Shown: positions 42,483 to 52,800, counted from the first letter of the stretch. The stretch: 64,000 nt of DNA from Geodermatophilus sp. DSM 45219 (GCF_900104025.1 NZ_FNIQ01000004.1:434001-498000); one strand, 5' to 3'. Numbers and translations: made by a program. The notes: generated from the sequence alone by a model not told the origin.

Positions 42483-42641
42483 GGGTGGACGCCGCCGGCC
42501 CCTTCGGCGACGACCACGGGGTCCGCGGGGCGACGCGCCGCGAGTGGCCGGCGTGTCGCCACCGCAGGTCCGTGATCGTCGCCGGCGGGCCGACCCGGCC
42601 GGCCTGGGCCCGCTGGTTGCCCCTGGGGGAGAGTGGGCCGC

Positions 42642-43841
42642 ATGCCGATCCCCGCCGACCTGCTGGCCGCCGCCCGAGCCGACGCCGACCGCACCGTGGA
42701 CCTGCGCCGGCGGCTGCACCGGCACCCCGAGATCGGCCTGCAGCTGCCGCGCACGCAGGCCACCGTGGCCGACGAGCTGGCCGCGCTGCCGGTCGAGCTG
42801 TCGGCGGGGACGAGCACGACCTCGCTGGTCGGCGTCCTCCGCGGCGCCCGCCCGGGCCCGACCTACCTGCTGCGCGCCGACATGGACGCGCTGCCGGTGC
42901 AGGAGGACACCGGCCTGCCGTTCACCTCCGAGGTGCCCGGCGCGATGCACGCCTGCGGGCACGACCTGCACGTCGCGATGCTGCTGGGCGCCGCGCGCCT
43001 GCTGGCCGAGCGGCGGGACGAGATCGCCGGCCAGGTGGTGCTCATGCTGCAGCCGGGCGAGGAGGGCTTCCACGGGGCGCGGTACATGCTCGAGGAGGGC
43101 CTGCTGGACGCCGTCCCCGAGGCGCCGGTCGCGGGGGCGTTCGCGCTGCACGTCTTCGCCAACCAGCCCAGCGGGGTGGTCAGCGTGCGGCCGGGCCCGA
43201 TGATGGCCGCCGCCGACCACTGGGAGGTGACCGTGCGCGGCCGGGGCGGGCACGCCTCGATGCCGCACGCCGCCGCCGACCCGGTGCCGGTCGCCGCGGA
43301 GATCGTGCTGGCGCTGCAGTCGATGGTCACCCGCCGCGTGCCGGTGTTCGACCCCGCGGTGGTGACCGTGGCGAACCTGGCCGCCGGCTCCACCGACAAC
43401 GTCATCCCCGACACCGCCTACCTGCAGGGCACGATCCGGACCCTGTCGCCGGAGCGCCGGGCCGACGTCGTCGCCTCGGTGCGCCGGGTGGCCACCCACG
43501 TGGCCGCCGCGCACGGCATGGAGGTCGGCTTCGTCCACCGGGAGGGCTACCCGGTCACCACCAACGACCCGGGGGTGGCCGCCCGGGTACGGGAGCTCGC
43601 CGGCGAGCTGCTCGGGCGGGAGCGCAGCGTGGCCGCGGACGAGCCGTTGATGGGCGCCGAGGACTTCGCCTACGTGCTGCACCGGGTGCCCGGCGCGATG
43701 GCGTTCCTGGGCGCCTGCCCGCCGGGGGCCGACCCCGCGACGGCGGCCGGCAACCACTCGAACCTGGTGGTCTTCGACGAGGCGGCGCTGCCGGCCGGGG
43801 CCGCGCTGTACGCCGCGATGGCGCTGGACGCCCTGGCCTGA
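42642..43841 (+). CDS. M20-family amidohydrolase (HipO/IAA-amino-acid hydrolase type)
   Basis: The 399-residue metallopeptidase has the M20D signatures: LRRRLHRHPEIGLQ, LRADMDALPVQED, MHACGHDLHVAMLLGAARLL and the catalytic EEG in LQPGEEGFHGARYML, with the dimer lid HGGHASMPH-type segment GRGGHASMPHAAADP. It would split N-acyl or amide bonds of amino-acid conjugates. I chose ATG 42642, with GGGGGAGAG upstream; GTG 42633 is nine bases earlier. No operon partners. Confidence 0.85.
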   Translation: MPIPADLLAAARADADRTVDLRRRLHRHPEIGLQLPRTQATVADELAALPVELSAGTSTTSLVGVLRGARPGPTYLLRADMDALPVQEDTGLPFTSEVPGAMHACGHDLHVAMLLGAARLLAERRDEIAGQVVLMLQPGEEGFHGARYMLEEGLLDAVPEAPVAGAFALHVFANQPSGVVSVRPGPMMAAADHWEVTVRGRGGHASMPHAAADPVPVAAEIVLALQSMVTRRVPVFDPAVVTVANLAAGSTDNVIPDTAYLQGTIRTLSPERRADVVASVRRVATHVAAAHGMEVGFVHREGYPVTTNDPGVAARVRELAGELLGRERSVAADEPLMGAEDFAYVLHRVPGAMAFLGACPPGADPATAAGNHSNLVVFDEAALPAGAALYAAMALDALA

Positions 43842-43957
43842 GCGCCGGCCGGACCGGGCCGGCACCTCGGCCGCGCAGGCCCGGGAGGGGGTGCCGCCCG
43901 CGCCGCCGTGCCCGTGGGCACGCCGGGCGGGAACTCGCGAGGGGCGGGCGTACGGCA

Positions 43958-44007
43958 CCCCGCCGCCGCCGACGGCCACCACGCAGCGGTCGTCGGCGGC
44001 GGCGGGG
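43958..44007. terminator. 16-bp hairpin between M20 and aceE
   Basis: Arms 43958-43973 and 43992-44007 (ccccgccgccgccgac and its complement) are perfect with an 18-nt loop. The genes are convergent, so it can end both. Confidence 0.75.
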
Positions 44008-44024
44008 AGGTGTCCCGGTCCCGC

Positions 44025-46832
44025 TCAGGTGGCGGGGCTGGGGTCCGACCGCTCTTCCGCGGGCGCGGCCTGCACGTCGCGGATCTGGTACTTCTCCACC
44101 GCCTGGCGGACGACGTCGCGCTCGACCTCGCCGCGGTCGGCCAGCGAGGCCAGCACCCGGACGACGACCGACTCGGCGTCGACGTGGAAGTGCCGGCGCA
44201 GCGCCGGGCGGGTGTCGGAGAGGCCGAACCCGTCGGTGCCCAGCGTCGACATCCCGCCGGGGACGTAGGGCGCGATCAGGTCGGGCACCGCGCGCATCCA
44301 GTCCGACACCGCCACGACCGGACCCTCGGCGTCGGCCAGCTTCTGGGTGACGAACGGCGTCTGAGGCTCCTCCTCCGGGTGCAGCAGGTTGTGCTCCTCG
44401 ACCGCGTCGGCCTGCCGCCGCAGCTCGTTCCACGACGTCACCGACCACACGTCGGCCGACACGTCCCAGTCCTGCGCGAGCAGCTCCTGCGCTCGCAGGG
44501 CCCACGGCACCGCGACGCCCGAGGCCAGCACCTGCGCCTTCTTGCCGCCACCGGAGCCCTGCGCGTACCGGTACATGCCGGCCAGCAGGCCCTGCACGTC
44601 GAGGTCCTCGGGCTCGGCCGGCTGCTGGAACGGCTCGTTGTAGATCGTCAGGTAGTACATGACGTCGGGCGAGCGGTGGCCGCCCAGCGGGGCGCCCGGG
44701 TCGTCGCCGTACATGCGGGCCAGGGCGTCCTTGGTGATGTGCCCGACCTCGTAGGAGAACGCGGGGTCGTAGCAGACGACGGCCGGGTTGGTGTGCGCCA
44801 GCAGCAGCGAGTGGCCGTCCTCGTGCTGGAGGCCCTCGCCGTTGAGCGTCGTCCGGCCGGCGGTGGCGCCGAGGACGAAGCCGCGGGTCATCTGGTCGGC
44901 GGCCGCCCAGAACGAGTCGCCGGTCCGCTGGAACCCGAACATCGAGTAGAAGATGTAGATCGGGATCATCGGCTCGCCGTGCGTGGCGTACGAGGTGCCG
45001 ACGGCGGTGAACGACGCCGTGGAGCCGGCCTCGTTGATGCCCTCGTGCAGGATCTGGCCCTGCTCGGACTCCTTGTAGGCCAGCATCAGCTCGCGGTCGA
45101 CCGAGGTGTAGCGCTGGCCGGCCGGGTTGTAGATCTTCTGCGACGGGAAGAGGGAGTCCATCCCGAACGTGCGGGCCTCGTCCGGGATGATCGGCACGAA
45201 GCGCGGGCCGAGCTCCTTGTCCTTGAGCAGCTCCTTGAGCAGGCGGACGAACGCCATCGTGGTGGCGACCTCCTGCTTGCCCGAGCCGCGCCGGAGGACG
45301 TCGAGGGCCTTGTCCTCGGGCGCCTTGAGCGTCTTGAACTCCGACCGGCGCCGGGGCACCGCGCCGCCCAGCTGCCGGCGCCGATCGAGCATGTACTGCA
45401 TCTCGTCGGAGTCGGGGTCGGGCTTGTAGTACGGCGGCAGGGTCTTGTCGAGCTGCTCGTCGGGGATGGGCAGGTAGAGCCGGTCCCGGAACGCGGCGAG
45501 GTCCTCGGCGGTCAGCTTCTTCATCTGGTGCGTGGAGTTGCGGCCCTCGAAGTGGCTGCCCAGCGTCCAGCCCTTGATGGTCTTGGCGAGGATGACCGTG
45601 GGCTGGCCCTTGTGCTCCACCGCCGCCTTGAACGCCGCGAAGACCTTGCGGTAGTCGTGCCCGCCGCGGGAGAGGTTCCAGATCTCCTTGTCGCTCATGT
45701 TCTCCACGAGCTTGCGGGTGCGCGTGTCACGGCCGAAGAAGTGCTCGCGGACGAAGGCGCCGTCCTCCGCCTTGTAGGTCTGGTAGTCGCCGTCCGGCGT
45801 CTGGTTCATCAGGTTGACCAGCGCGCCGTCGCGGTCGGCGGCCAGCAGCGGGTCCCACTCCCGGCCCCAGATCACCTTGACGACGTTCCAGCCGGCGCCG
45901 CGGAAGAAGCTCTCCAGCTCCTGGATGACCTTGCCGTTGCCCCGCACGGGGCCGTCGAGCCGCTGCAGGTTGCAGTTGATGACGAAGGTGAGGTTGTCCA
46001 GCTCCTCGCGGGCGGCCAGACCGATCACGCCGAGCGACTCGGGCTCGTCCATCTCGCCGTCGCCGAGGAACGCCCACACGTGCTGGTCGGAGGTGTCCTT
46101 GATGCCGCGCGCGTGCAGGTAGCGGTTGAACCGTGCCTGGTAGACCGCGTTCATCGGGCCGAGACCCATCGAGACGGTGGGGAACTCCCAGAACTCCGGC
46201 ATCAACCGCGGGTGCGGGTAGCTCGACAGGCCCCCGCCCGGGTGGCTGACCTCCTGGCGGAAGCCGTCCAGCTGCTGCTCGGTCAGCCGGCCCTCGAGGA
46301 AGGCGCGGGCGTAGATGCCGGGGGAGGCGTGGCCCTGGAACCAGATCTGGTCGCCGCCGCCGGGGTGGTCCTTGCCGCGGAAGAAGTGGTTGAAGCCGAC
46401 CTCGTACAGGGACGCCGAGGAGGCGTAGGAGGAGATGTGGCCCCCGACGCCGATCCCCGGCCGCTGCGCGCGGTGGACCATGATCGCGGCGTTCCACCGG
46501 ATGTAGGCGCGGATCCGGCGCTCGACGTCCTCGTCGCCGGGGAACCACGGCTCCCGCTCCGGCGGGATGGTGTTGATGTAGTCGGTGCTGCGCAGGCCGG
46601 GCACGCCCACCTGCTGCTGGCGGCTGCGCTCCAGCATGCGGAGCATCAGGTAGCGGGCGCGGCCGCGACCGGCGTGGTCGACGACGGCGTCCAGCGATTC
46701 CAACCACTCGCCGGTCTCGTCGGGATCGGTGTCGACCAGCTGACTGGGGAGCCCGTCGGTGATGACCGCGCGGGCCCGGGCCGTGTCGGCGTCGCGGGCG
46801 GGATCGCCGCCCGGCTGCTGCGGAGCGCTCAT
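44025..46832 (-). CDS. aceE: Pyruvate dehydrogenase E1, homodimeric type
   Basis: The 935-residue protein is the large AceE-type E1: [19 protein letters not shown] near the start, the ThDP-Mg site [15 protein letters not shown] ... [11 protein letters not shown], and conserved C-terminal [29 protein letters not shown]. It decarboxylates pyruvate and passes the acetyl group to the lipoyl E2. In M. tuberculosis aceE also sits near ahpE and the FasR-type gene. The ATG at 46832 fits the usual MS-A-P start. E2 and E3 are encoded elsewhere. Confidence 0.93.
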   Translation of the reverse strand: MSAPQQPGGDPARDADTARARAVITDGLPSQLVDTDPDETGEWLESLDAVVDHAGRGRARYLMLRMLERSRQQQVGVPGLRSTDYINTIPPEREPWFPGDEDVERRIRAYIRWNAAIMVHRAQRPGIGVGGHISSYASSASLYEVGFNHFFRGKDHPGGGDQIWFQGHASPGIYARAFLEGRLTEQQLDGFRQEVSHPGGGLSSYPHPRLMPEFWEFPTVSMGLGPMNAVYQARFNRYLHARGIKDTSDQHVWAFLGDGEMDEPESLGVIGLAAREELDNLTFVINCNLQRLDGPVRGNGKVIQELESFFRGAGWNVVKVIWGREWDPLLAADRDGALVNLMNQTPDGDYQTYKAEDGAFVREHFFGRDTRTRKLVENMSDKEIWNLSRGGHDYRKVFAAFKAAVEHKGQPTVILAKTIKGWTLGSHFEGRNSTHQMKKLTAEDLAAFRDRLYLPIPDEQLDKTLPPYYKPDPDSDEMQYMLDRRRQLGGAVPRRRSEFKTLKAPEDKALDVLRRGSGKQEVATTMAFVRLLKELLKDKELGPRFVPIIPDEARTFGMDSLFPSQKIYNPAGQRYTSVDRELMLAYKESEQGQILHEGINEAGSTASFTAVGTSYATHGEPMIPIYIFYSMFGFQRTGDSFWAAADQMTRGFVLGATAGRTTLNGEGLQHEDGHSLLLAHTNPAVVCYDPAFSYEVGHITKDALARMYGDDPGAPLGGHRSPDVMYYLTIYNEPFQQPAEPEDLDVQGLLAGMYRYAQGSGGGKKAQVLASGVAVPWALRAQELLAQDWDVSADVWSVTSWNELRRQADAVEEHNLLHPEEEPQTPFVTQKLADAEGPVVAVSDWMRAVPDLIAPYVPGGMSTLGTDGFGLSDTRPALRRHFHVDAESVVVRVLASLADRGEVERDVVRQAVEKYQIRDVQAAPAEERSDPSPAT

Positions 46833-46920
46833 GGGCACATCGTCCCCCGCGGGTGGGGTGCGCGTCACGCGCACCGCCCACCTGTCGGGACGGCGGCCGC
46901 CCGGATCGCACTTCGAGCGG

Positions 46921-46948
46921 TTGCACCTCACCAGGCATGCCCTACGCT
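46921..46948 (+). promoter_or_regulatory. Promoter in the 354-bp aceE/DUF3052 gap
   Basis: TTGCAC (46921-46926) and TACGCT (46943-46948) are 16 nt apart, a good vegetative sigma pair reading toward the DUF3052 gene about 235 bp away. The remainder of 46833-47186 shows no gene. Confidence 0.5.
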
Positions 46949-47186
46949 TCCGCCATCGCCGGCAGGCGCCCCCGGACGACCCGGGGCGGGGAGGACCGGT
47001 GCGGACGGGACGGGGTGACATGGCCGGGCTGCGGGGGAACGCTCCCGCTCGGCGTGCCCTGCCCCGCAGCCGTCCGCCGCACCCCGCGCACCCGGCCGCC
47101 CGACCCACTCCTACGACACCCCACCGGCGCGGGCACGACCGTGCCTCCCGGTCAGCAGCATCGAAACCCATGGAGGAACAGCAGGG

Positions 47187-47612
47187 ATGAGCGTCGACTC
47201 GGGCAGCGCCAGCATGGCGGCCCGGCTGGGCATCAAGCCGGGCATGGTCGTGCAGGAGCTCGGCTGGGACGAGGACGCCGACGAGGACCTGCGGGACTCC
47301 ATCGTCGAGGTCAGTGGCAGCGAGATGGTCGACGAGGACACCGACGAGGTGGCCGACGTCGTCCTGCTGTGGTGGCGTGAGGACGACGGCGACCTGTTCG
47401 ACGCGCTGACCGACGCGATCACCTCGCTGGCCGACGACGGCGTCGTCTGGCTGCTGGTCCCCAAGTCGGGCCGGCCGGGCCACGTCGAGCCCGGCGACGT
47501 CACCGAGGTCGCGCCCACCGCCGGGCTGAGCCAGACCAGCAGCGTCTCGGCGGCCAAGGACTGGTCCGGCATCCGTCTGGTCACCCCAAAGGCGGCCCGC
47601 AGCCGCCGGTGA
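47187..47612 (+). CDS. DUF3052 family protein
   Basis: The 141-residue protein matches the conserved actinobacterial DUF3052: [68 protein letters not shown], and [14 protein letters not shown]. The acidic, methyltransferase-like tail has no known reaction. ATG 47187 lies after AGGAACAGCAGGG. Position between aceE and ahpE is conserved in mycobacteria. The TGA stop begins a dispersed hairpin repeat. Confidence 0.85.
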   Translation: MSVDSGSASMAARLGIKPGMVVQELGWDEDADEDLRDSIVEVSGSEMVDEDTDEVADVVLLWWREDDGDLFDALTDAITSLADDGVVWLLVPKSGRPGHVEPGDVTEVAPTAGLSQTSSVSAAKDWSGIRLVTPKAARSRR

Positions 47613-47708
47613 AGGCCCCCCTCGCCCCCCACGCCTCGCAGGCTCGGCGCGGGCCCCTGCGAGGGGGCCGTTCCAGCACGTCACCGGGGGCAGTTCCAGC
47701 GCGTCACC
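47610..47708 (+). repeat. Dispersed hairpin repeat, copy E, with two 16-mer boxes
   Basis: 47610-47669 starts at the DUF3052 stop (TGAAGGCCCCCC) and ends GAGGGGGCC. It is followed by GTTCCAGCACGTCACC (47670-47685) and GTTCCAGCGCGTCACC (47693-47708), 23 bp apart. The first box is the exact complement of 7811-7826. Confidence 0.6.
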
Positions 47709-47730
47709 TCCGTGCGGCACGATCGGGCGC

Positions 47731-48192
47731 ATGAGCCTCTCCGTCGGTGACACCGCCCCCGAGTTCAGCCTGCCCGACCAGGACCGCCAGGTCGTCTCGC
47801 TGGCGGACCTGCGCGGGACGCCGGTCCTGCTGGTCTTCTACCCGTTCGCCTTCTCCGGGATCTGCACCGGCGAGCTGTGCCAGCTGCGCGACGAGCTCTC
47901 GACCTACACCGACGCGGGCGTCCGCGTGCTGGCCGTGAGCACCGACCCGGCCCCGGCCCTCAAGGCGTGGAAGGCGCAGGAGGGCTTCGACTTCGCGCTG
48001 CTGTCGGACTTCTGGCCGCACGGCGAGGTCGCGCAGGCCTACGGCGTCTTCCACGAGAAGGCCGGCATGGCCGTGCGCGGCACCTTCCTCGTCGACGCCG
48101 AGGGCCGGATCGCGTTCACCGAGGTCAACGGCCCCGGCGACGCCCGGGTGCAGTCCGGCTGGAAGGACGCCGTGGCCGCTCTCGCCGCCTGA
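47731..48192 (+). CDS. ahpE: Peroxiredoxin AhpE
   Basis: The 153-residue protein is a 1-Cys-type peroxiredoxin of the actinobacterial AhpE group: [21 protein letters not shown] carries the peroxidatic Cys45, and [18 protein letters not shown] and [12 protein letters not shown] follow. It reduces hydroperoxides, with mycothiol/mycoredoxin as likely reductant. A second Cys at position 50 is unusual for the group and may allow a disulfide. ATG 47731. It lies next to DUF3052, as in M. tuberculosis. Confidence 0.87.
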   Translation: MSLSVGDTAPEFSLPDQDRQVVSLADLRGTPVLLVFYPFAFSGICTGELCQLRDELSTYTDAGVRVLAVSTDPAPALKAWKAQEGFDFALLSDFWPHGEVAQAYGVFHEKAGMAVRGTFLVDAEGRIAFTEVNGPGDARVQSGWKDAVAALAA

Positions 48193-48232
48193 GCAGGAGA
48201 CCGCGCGCCCGGGCACCTACCCTGGGCGCGCG

Positions 48233-48304
48233 GGGCGCGTAGCTCAGCGGGAGAGCTCTCGCCTTACAAGCGAGCGGTCGCCGGTTCGATCCCGGCCGCG
48301 CCCA
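48233..48304 (+). tRNA. tRNA-Val (anticodon TAC)
   Basis: The acceptor GGGCGCG pairs with CGCGCCC, with D-arm GCTCAGCGGGAGAGC, anticodon arm CTCGCCTTACAAGCGAG (anticodon TAC) and T-arm GCCGGTTCGATCCCGGC. CCA is not encoded. It lies 40 nt after ahpE. Confidence 0.92.
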
Positions 48305-48413
48305 CCCCCCGTGACCGGCCGGCAACCGTCGGAGCCCGTCGAGTGGGGAGTCGCGGTCACTTCCGCCCGGCGGTGACGACTGCACCCCGCCACTCGCTGC
48401 GGGGTCGTCGTCC

Positions 48414-49205
48414 TCAGGCCGCCGCGACGTCCGCGAGCGGGCCGGGGACGTCGGGCCGCGGGAACGCCGGGCGCAGGAACGCCGGCGGTCGGAACGGCGC
48501 CCAGGTGCCTGCGGGCTGGGCCAGCCGATCGGCGATGGCCCACAGCGCGGCCGGGTGGTGGCCGATGCCCAGGTGGCTGGCCACCACCGCGATGTTCTCC
48601 GAGCGCTCGCCGGGGGTCTCCAGGCAGGTCTGCCAGTGCACGATGCCGTCGTAGTGCGAGTAGATCGACGTGGTGGGCACGGGCAGCGGCGAGCCGTCGG
48701 CCTCCAGCGGCAGCGAGCGGTGCTCGACGTGCAGGTGCGAGTAGCGGTCGAAGGCGCGGCTCGCGCGGCTCTGGCTGTGCCGGGTCATCCGGAACGGGCT
48801 GCCCAGGGTGACCACCTGGCGCACCGAGTCCGGCGTCCGGCGGGCCAGGTCGCGGGCGAAGATGCCGCCCAGGCTCCAGCCGACCAGCGACAGGGGTCGG
48901 CCGTAGCGGTCGCTGAGGTCGTCGACGCGGTCGCGCATCCCCGCCACGCAGGCGGCGGTCGGGCCGATGTTGCGGCCCAGCCGCCAGCCGTGGACGCGGT
49001 AGCCCAGCCGGCGCAGCGTCGCACGCAGCACCCGCGTCGACGTGTCGTCGGCCAGCAGCCCCGGCAGCACGAGCACCGGGTGCCCGTCGCCGTGCGGCAG
49101 CCGCGGCATCAGCGGGCGGGCAGCCAGGTACAGCCCGAAGTCGGCCACCGCCCGCCCCGGCTCGCTCAGGTAGAGGGGCAGCGCCGGTCCATCGCCTCGC
49201 GTCAC
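48414..49205 (-). CDS. Alpha/beta hydrolase (lipase/esterase-like)
   Basis: The 263-residue protein has a nucleophile elbow GWSLGG, an Asp in SIYSHYDGIVHW and a His in VASHLGIGHHP. HPVLVLPGLLADD at the start of the fold is the oxyanion hole region. It resembles short-chain actinobacterial lipases with a GWSLGG site. The natural substrate is unknown. GTG at 49203-49205 has AGGAGG upstream. Downstream (48377-48412) there is an imperfect gacgac...gtcgtc hairpin. Confidence 0.8.
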   Translation of the reverse strand: MTRGDGPALPLYLSEPGRAVADFGLYLAARPLMPRLPHGDGHPVLVLPGLLADDTSTRVLRATLRRLGYRVHGWRLGRNIGPTAACVAGMRDRVDDLSDRYGRPLSLVGWSLGGIFARDLARRTPDSVRQVVTLGSPFRMTRHSQSRASRAFDRYSHLHVEHRSLPLEADGSPLPVPTTSIYSHYDGIVHWQTCLETPGERSENIAVVASHLGIGHHPAALWAIADRLAQPAGTWAPFRPPAFLRPAFPRPDVPGPLADVAAA

Positions 49206-49392
49206 GTCGTCCTCCTCGTCAGCCGGCCGTCGTGGGCGGCTGGTGCGCCGCGGTACCCACGGGGCGACGTCCCCGACACGCCCCGGGACGTCGCCTGCGG
49301 TGTACATCGGCAGTCTGACTGTGGTGTGTGACACATTCCCGGCCGTCCCACCCGGAGGTGGGGCGGTGCGCCGGGCGTGGTTCCGTACCGGC

Positions 49393-50307
49393 ATGGACGC
49401 CGACACCCGCGCCGGGAGCGACCCCGGCCGCACCCGCACCGTGGACATCGACGGCCCGGTGCACCACGTCGACTTCGGTGGCCGGGAGGACGGGCCGACC
49501 GTCGTCCTGGTGCACGGGCTGGGCGGCTCGCACCTCAACTGGGACCTGTTCGCGCCGCTGCTGACCCCGCACGCGCGGGTGCACGCCCTGGACCTCCCCG
49601 GCTTCGGCCGCAGCGAGCCGGGGGAGCGGACCGCGAACGTTCGGGACAACGTGCTGGTGCTCGACCGCTTCATCCGCGAGGTGACCGGCGGCCCGGTGGT
49701 GCTGGTGGGCAACTCGATGGGCGGGATGATCTCCGTGCTGGAGGCCCAGCGCTCGCCGGCCGAGGTGAGCGGCCTGGTGCTGCTGGACGCGGCGCTGCCC
49801 GGCCCACGAGGGCGCCCCGACCCCCGGGTCGCGGCGGCGTTCGCGCTCTACGCCCTGCCCGGCGCGGGGCAGCGCTACCTGGCCACCCGGCGCCGCCGGC
49901 TCGGCGCACGCGGCACGGTCCGCGAGATGCTCCAGCTGTGCGGCGTCGACCCCGACGCCGTCCCGCCGGAGCTGATCGACCGCTCGGTCGCCCTGGTCGA
50001 CGGGCGGCGCGACGTGGCCAGCATGGACCGGGCGTTCCTCACCGCGGCCCGCTCGCTGCTCCTGCTGCTGGCCGACCCGCGGCTGCTGCGCCGGGCGATG
50101 GCGGGCATCGCCGTCCCGGTGCTGCTGGTGCACGGCGAGCGCGACCGCCTGGTGCCCGTCTCGGTCGCCCGCGACGTCGCCCGGCGGCACCCCGACTGGC
50201 GCTACGTGGAGCTCCCCGGTGTCGGGCACGTGCCGCAGCTGCAGTGCCCGGAGCTGCTGGCCGAGCACGTCCTGGGCTGGCTGTCGTCGGTGACCCGGAC
50301 GCCGTAG
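49393..50307 (+). CDS. Alpha/beta hydrolase
   Basis: The 304-residue protein is a typical alpha/beta hydrolase: VVLVHGLGGSHLNW oxyanion region, GNSMGGMI nucleophile elbow, acid at HGERDRLVPV and His in LPGVGHVPQLQ. The C-terminal cap region is helical. Substrate unknown. ATG 49393 is preceded closely by GTACCG, a possible leaderless start. It is convergent with the epimerase gene, 1 bp apart, and divergent from the lipase-like gene. Confidence 0.8.
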   Translation: MDADTRAGSDPGRTRTVDIDGPVHHVDFGGREDGPTVVLVHGLGGSHLNWDLFAPLLTPHARVHALDLPGFGRSEPGERTANVRDNVLVLDRFIREVTGGPVVLVGNSMGGMISVLEAQRSPAEVSGLVLLDAALPGPRGRPDPRVAAAFALYALPGAGQRYLATRRRRLGARGTVREMLQLCGVDPDAVPPELIDRSVALVDGRRDVASMDRAFLTAARSLLLLLADPRLLRRAMAGIAVPVLLVHGERDRLVPVSVARDVARRHPDWRYVELPGVGHVPQLQCPELLAEHVLGWLSSVTRTP

Positions 50308-50308
50308 C

Positions 50309-51307
50309 TCAGCGCAGGGTCGCGCGCAGCGCCTCCCAGCCGGTGTGGCGCGGGCGCCAGCCCAACTGCTGCTCGGCCTTCGTGGTGTCCATGATCACCG
50401 GGCGGCTGGCCGCCTCCACCCACTCGGCGACCGGCGGCAGGAACGGCAGCCGGGCCACCGCGCGGGCGGCCAGCTGGGCGGGTGCGGCGGGCACCGGGAT
50501 GGGCAGCGCGCCGAACTCCCGGGCCACGTCGGCCAGGTTCAGCACGCCGTCCCCGGCGATGTTGTAGGCCCCGGGCGGGCCGGCGCCGACGACGCACAGC
50601 TGCAGCGCGCGGCCGACGTCGTCCTCGTGCACGACCTGCAGCTGCAGCTCGGGCGTGACCAGCGGGACGGTGACCGGCAGCCGCCGCGGGCGGCCGAACA
50701 GCCGGCGGCCGAGGGGCGCCAGCGGTCCGGGCAGCACGTCCTTGGCGCCGACCGCGTTCGGGCCGAGCACGATCGGCGGGCGCAGCAGGTACAGCGCGAG
50801 GCCCGGGGCGGTGGCGGTCTCGGCGTCCAGCAGCTGCTCGACCTCGGCCTTCTCCTGGGCGTAGAACAGCCGGGAGGCCGGGCGCACCGGCCAGTCCTCG
50901 GTGATCCGCTCCGGGTTGTCGGGGTGCCAGCCGTAGGCGGCGACCGACGAGGCGTAGACGAAGCGTCGGGCGCCGGCGGCCGCCGCGGCGCGGAAGACGT
51001 TGAGCGTGCCGTCGACGTTGATCGCCCGGGTGGTCTCGCGGGAGGCGTTACCGGTGATCAGGAACGCCAGGTGCACCACGACGTCGGCGCCGGCGAAGGC
51101 CTCCTGCAGGGCGCTCGGGTCGCGGACGTCCCCGCGCCGGTACTCCATCTTGGTCCAGCCCCGCTCGGCGGGGTCGAACGGACGGCGGGCGATGCCGACG
51201 ATCCGCTCCACCCGGTCGTCGGCCTGCAGGAGCGGGACCAGCCCCGCGCCGAAGGTCCCCGTGGGACCGGTGACGGCGACGGTCAGATCGGGTTCAGGGA
51301 CGGGCAA
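50309..51307 (-). CDS. NAD(P)-dependent epimerase/SDR-family protein
   Basis: The 332-residue extended SDR has the nucleotide loop VTGPTGTFGAGLVP, ASSVAAYG with the catalytic Ser/Thr zone, and YAQEKAEVEQ (Tyr-x3-Lys). Downstream segments bind the sugar or lipid substrate. I start at TTG 51305-51307, because the codon for Val in LPVPEPD is GTC and cannot initiate, and GGGAGA lies about 9 nt upstream. It is followed by a wax-ester synthase-like gene, so lipid metabolism is a plausible setting. Confidence 0.75.
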   Translation of the reverse strand: MPVPEPDLTVAVTGPTGTFGAGLVPLLQADDRVERIVGIARRPFDPAERGWTKMEYRRGDVRDPSALQEAFAGADVVVHLAFLITGNASRETTRAINVDGTLNVFRAAAAAGARRFVYASSVAAYGWHPDNPERITEDWPVRPASRLFYAQEKAEVEQLLDAETATAPGLALYLLRPPIVLGPNAVGAKDVLPGPLAPLGRRLFGRPRRLPVTVPLVTPELQLQVVHEDDVGRALQLCVVGAGPPGAYNIAGDGVLNLADVAREFGALPIPVPAAPAQLAARAVARLPFLPPVAEWVEAASRPVIMDTTKAEQQLGWRPRHTGWEALRATLR

Positions 51308-51329
51308 CCTCTTGGTCTCCCAACTCGCT

Positions 51330-51390
51330 GGCCCCGTCCCGGGTCCCGCCCTGAGCCTGCGAAGGGTGGGGAGGACGGGGTCCTCCTTCA
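51330..51390 (-). repeat. Dispersed hairpin repeat, copy F
   Basis: On the minus strand it begins with the WS/DGAT stop codon (TGAAGGAGGACCCC) and ends GGGACGGGGCC. It lies before the epimerase start and may stop transcription between the two genes. Confidence 0.65.
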
Positions 51391-52800
51391 GGTGGCGGCG
51401 GCGGAGGGGGTCGCCGCCCGCGCCGCCTCGAGCAGCTCGCCCACGCCCGTGCAGATCCCGCGGGAGAGGACGTCGACGTCGGGGAAGGCGTCGAAGTCGG
51501 CGTTGATCCCGAAGGTCATGGTGCCGAGGTAGGAGAAGATCCCGATCGACACCCGGGTGCCGCCGGCGATCGGCACGTAGGCGTGGGCGGACTCCATGCG
51601 GCGGCCCAGCACGTACAGCGGCACGCGCGGCCCGGGGACGTTCGTGGTCACGGCCTGGTACCAGAGGTTGGAGGCGGCCACGGCCGCGCGCACGCCCAGG
51701 GCGAGCAGCGTGGGGGCCACGAAGTCGCCCATCGCGATGATCGAGCGCGCGTCGACCGTCTGCAGCAGCTTCTTGTGCTCGTTCATCTGCCGGCGGATGG
51801 AGGTCAGCCGGGCGACCGGGTCGGGCTCGCTGACGGGCAGGTCGACGAAGACCGCGGAGATCTGGTTGTCCAGCTGCCCGCGCTGGCCGGGCTGGCGCAC
51901 CGAGACCGGGACCATCGAGCGGACGACCAGCCCCTCGCGCAGCGAGCCGCGCCGCTCCAGCAGGTCGCGGAAGCCGCGCGTGATGGCGGCCAGCACGACG
52001 TCGTTGACGGTGCCGCCGAACGCCGTCCGGACCTGGCGCAGGTCCTGGAAGTCGGCGTCGGCCCAGGCCCAGCGCCGGTGCGGGCCGATCGGCCCGTTGA
52101 GCGAGCGGGCGGTCGGAGTGGCCAGCTTGCGCGCCGTCCTGGGCATGGTGGCGCCCAGTGACCGGCCGAGCTGCACGACGCTGCGGCCGGCGCCCTTCAC
52201 GCCCTCCGTGCCGGACAGCCGGGTCAGCTCGCGCAGCGGGTGGGTGACGGCGTCCTGCACGGCGCCGGCGACGACCTCGACGGACGACGGGCTGCGCTGC
52301 GGCGTCCAGTCCTGCGGGTCGCTGTGCGTGGCGTCGGGGGTCAGGTCGAACATCAGCTGCATCAGGTCGGTGCCGGCGATGCCGTCGACCATGCAGTGGT
52401 GCACCTTGGAGATCAGCCCCCACCGCCCGTCCTCGAGGCCCTCGACCAGCCAGAGCTCCCACAGCGGCTTGGCCAGGTCCAGGCGCTGGCCGAGGACGCG
52501 GCCGGCCAGGTTGCGCAGCTGCTCCTCACCGCCCGGGGTCGGCACCGCGGTGTGCCGGACGTGGTACAGGATCTGGAAGTGCGGGTCGTCGACCCACAGC
52601 GGCCGGCCCAGGTTCAGCGGCACGGTGCGCACCCGCTGCCGGTAGCGGGGGACCAGCGGCAGCTTGCTGAGCAGCAGCCGCACCACGTCGCCGTAGGAGG
52701 GGGCCGGTCCCTCGAACACGGCCACCGAGCCCACGTGCAACGGCGTGTTCTCGCTCTCGGCGTAGAAGAACCCGGCGTCGGTCGGACTCATGCGGTCCAC
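51388..52800 (-). CDS. Wax ester synthase/diacylglycerol acyltransferase (WS/DGAT)
   Basis: The 470-residue acyltransferase has the signature KVHHCMVDGIAGTDLMQ (HHxxxDG) and conserved blocks PLWELWLVEGLEDGR, NLWYQAVTTNVPGPRVPLYVLG and SIGIFSYLGTMTFGINAD. It joins acyl-CoA to long-chain alcohols or diacylglycerol to make storage lipids. GTG at 52798-52800 follows GGAGGGAG. It is the longest gene of a small lipid group with the epimerase gene. Confidence 0.88.
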   Translation of the reverse strand: MDRMSPTDAGFFYAESENTPLHVGSVAVFEGPAPSYGDVVRLLLSKLPLVPRYRQRVRTVPLNLGRPLWVDDPHFQILYHVRHTAVPTPGGEEQLRNLAGRVLGQRLDLAKPLWELWLVEGLEDGRWGLISKVHHCMVDGIAGTDLMQLMFDLTPDATHSDPQDWTPQRSPSSVEVVAGAVQDAVTHPLRELTRLSGTEGVKGAGRSVVQLGRSLGATMPRTARKLATPTARSLNGPIGPHRRWAWADADFQDLRQVRTAFGGTVNDVVLAAITRGFRDLLERRGSLREGLVVRSMVPVSVRQPGQRGQLDNQISAVFVDLPVSEPDPVARLTSIRRQMNEHKKLLQTVDARSIIAMGDFVAPTLLALGVRAAVAASNLWYQAVTTNVPGPRVPLYVLGRRMESAHAYVPIAGGTRVSIGIFSYLGTMTFGINADFDAFPDVDVLSRGICTGVGELLEAARAATPSAAAT

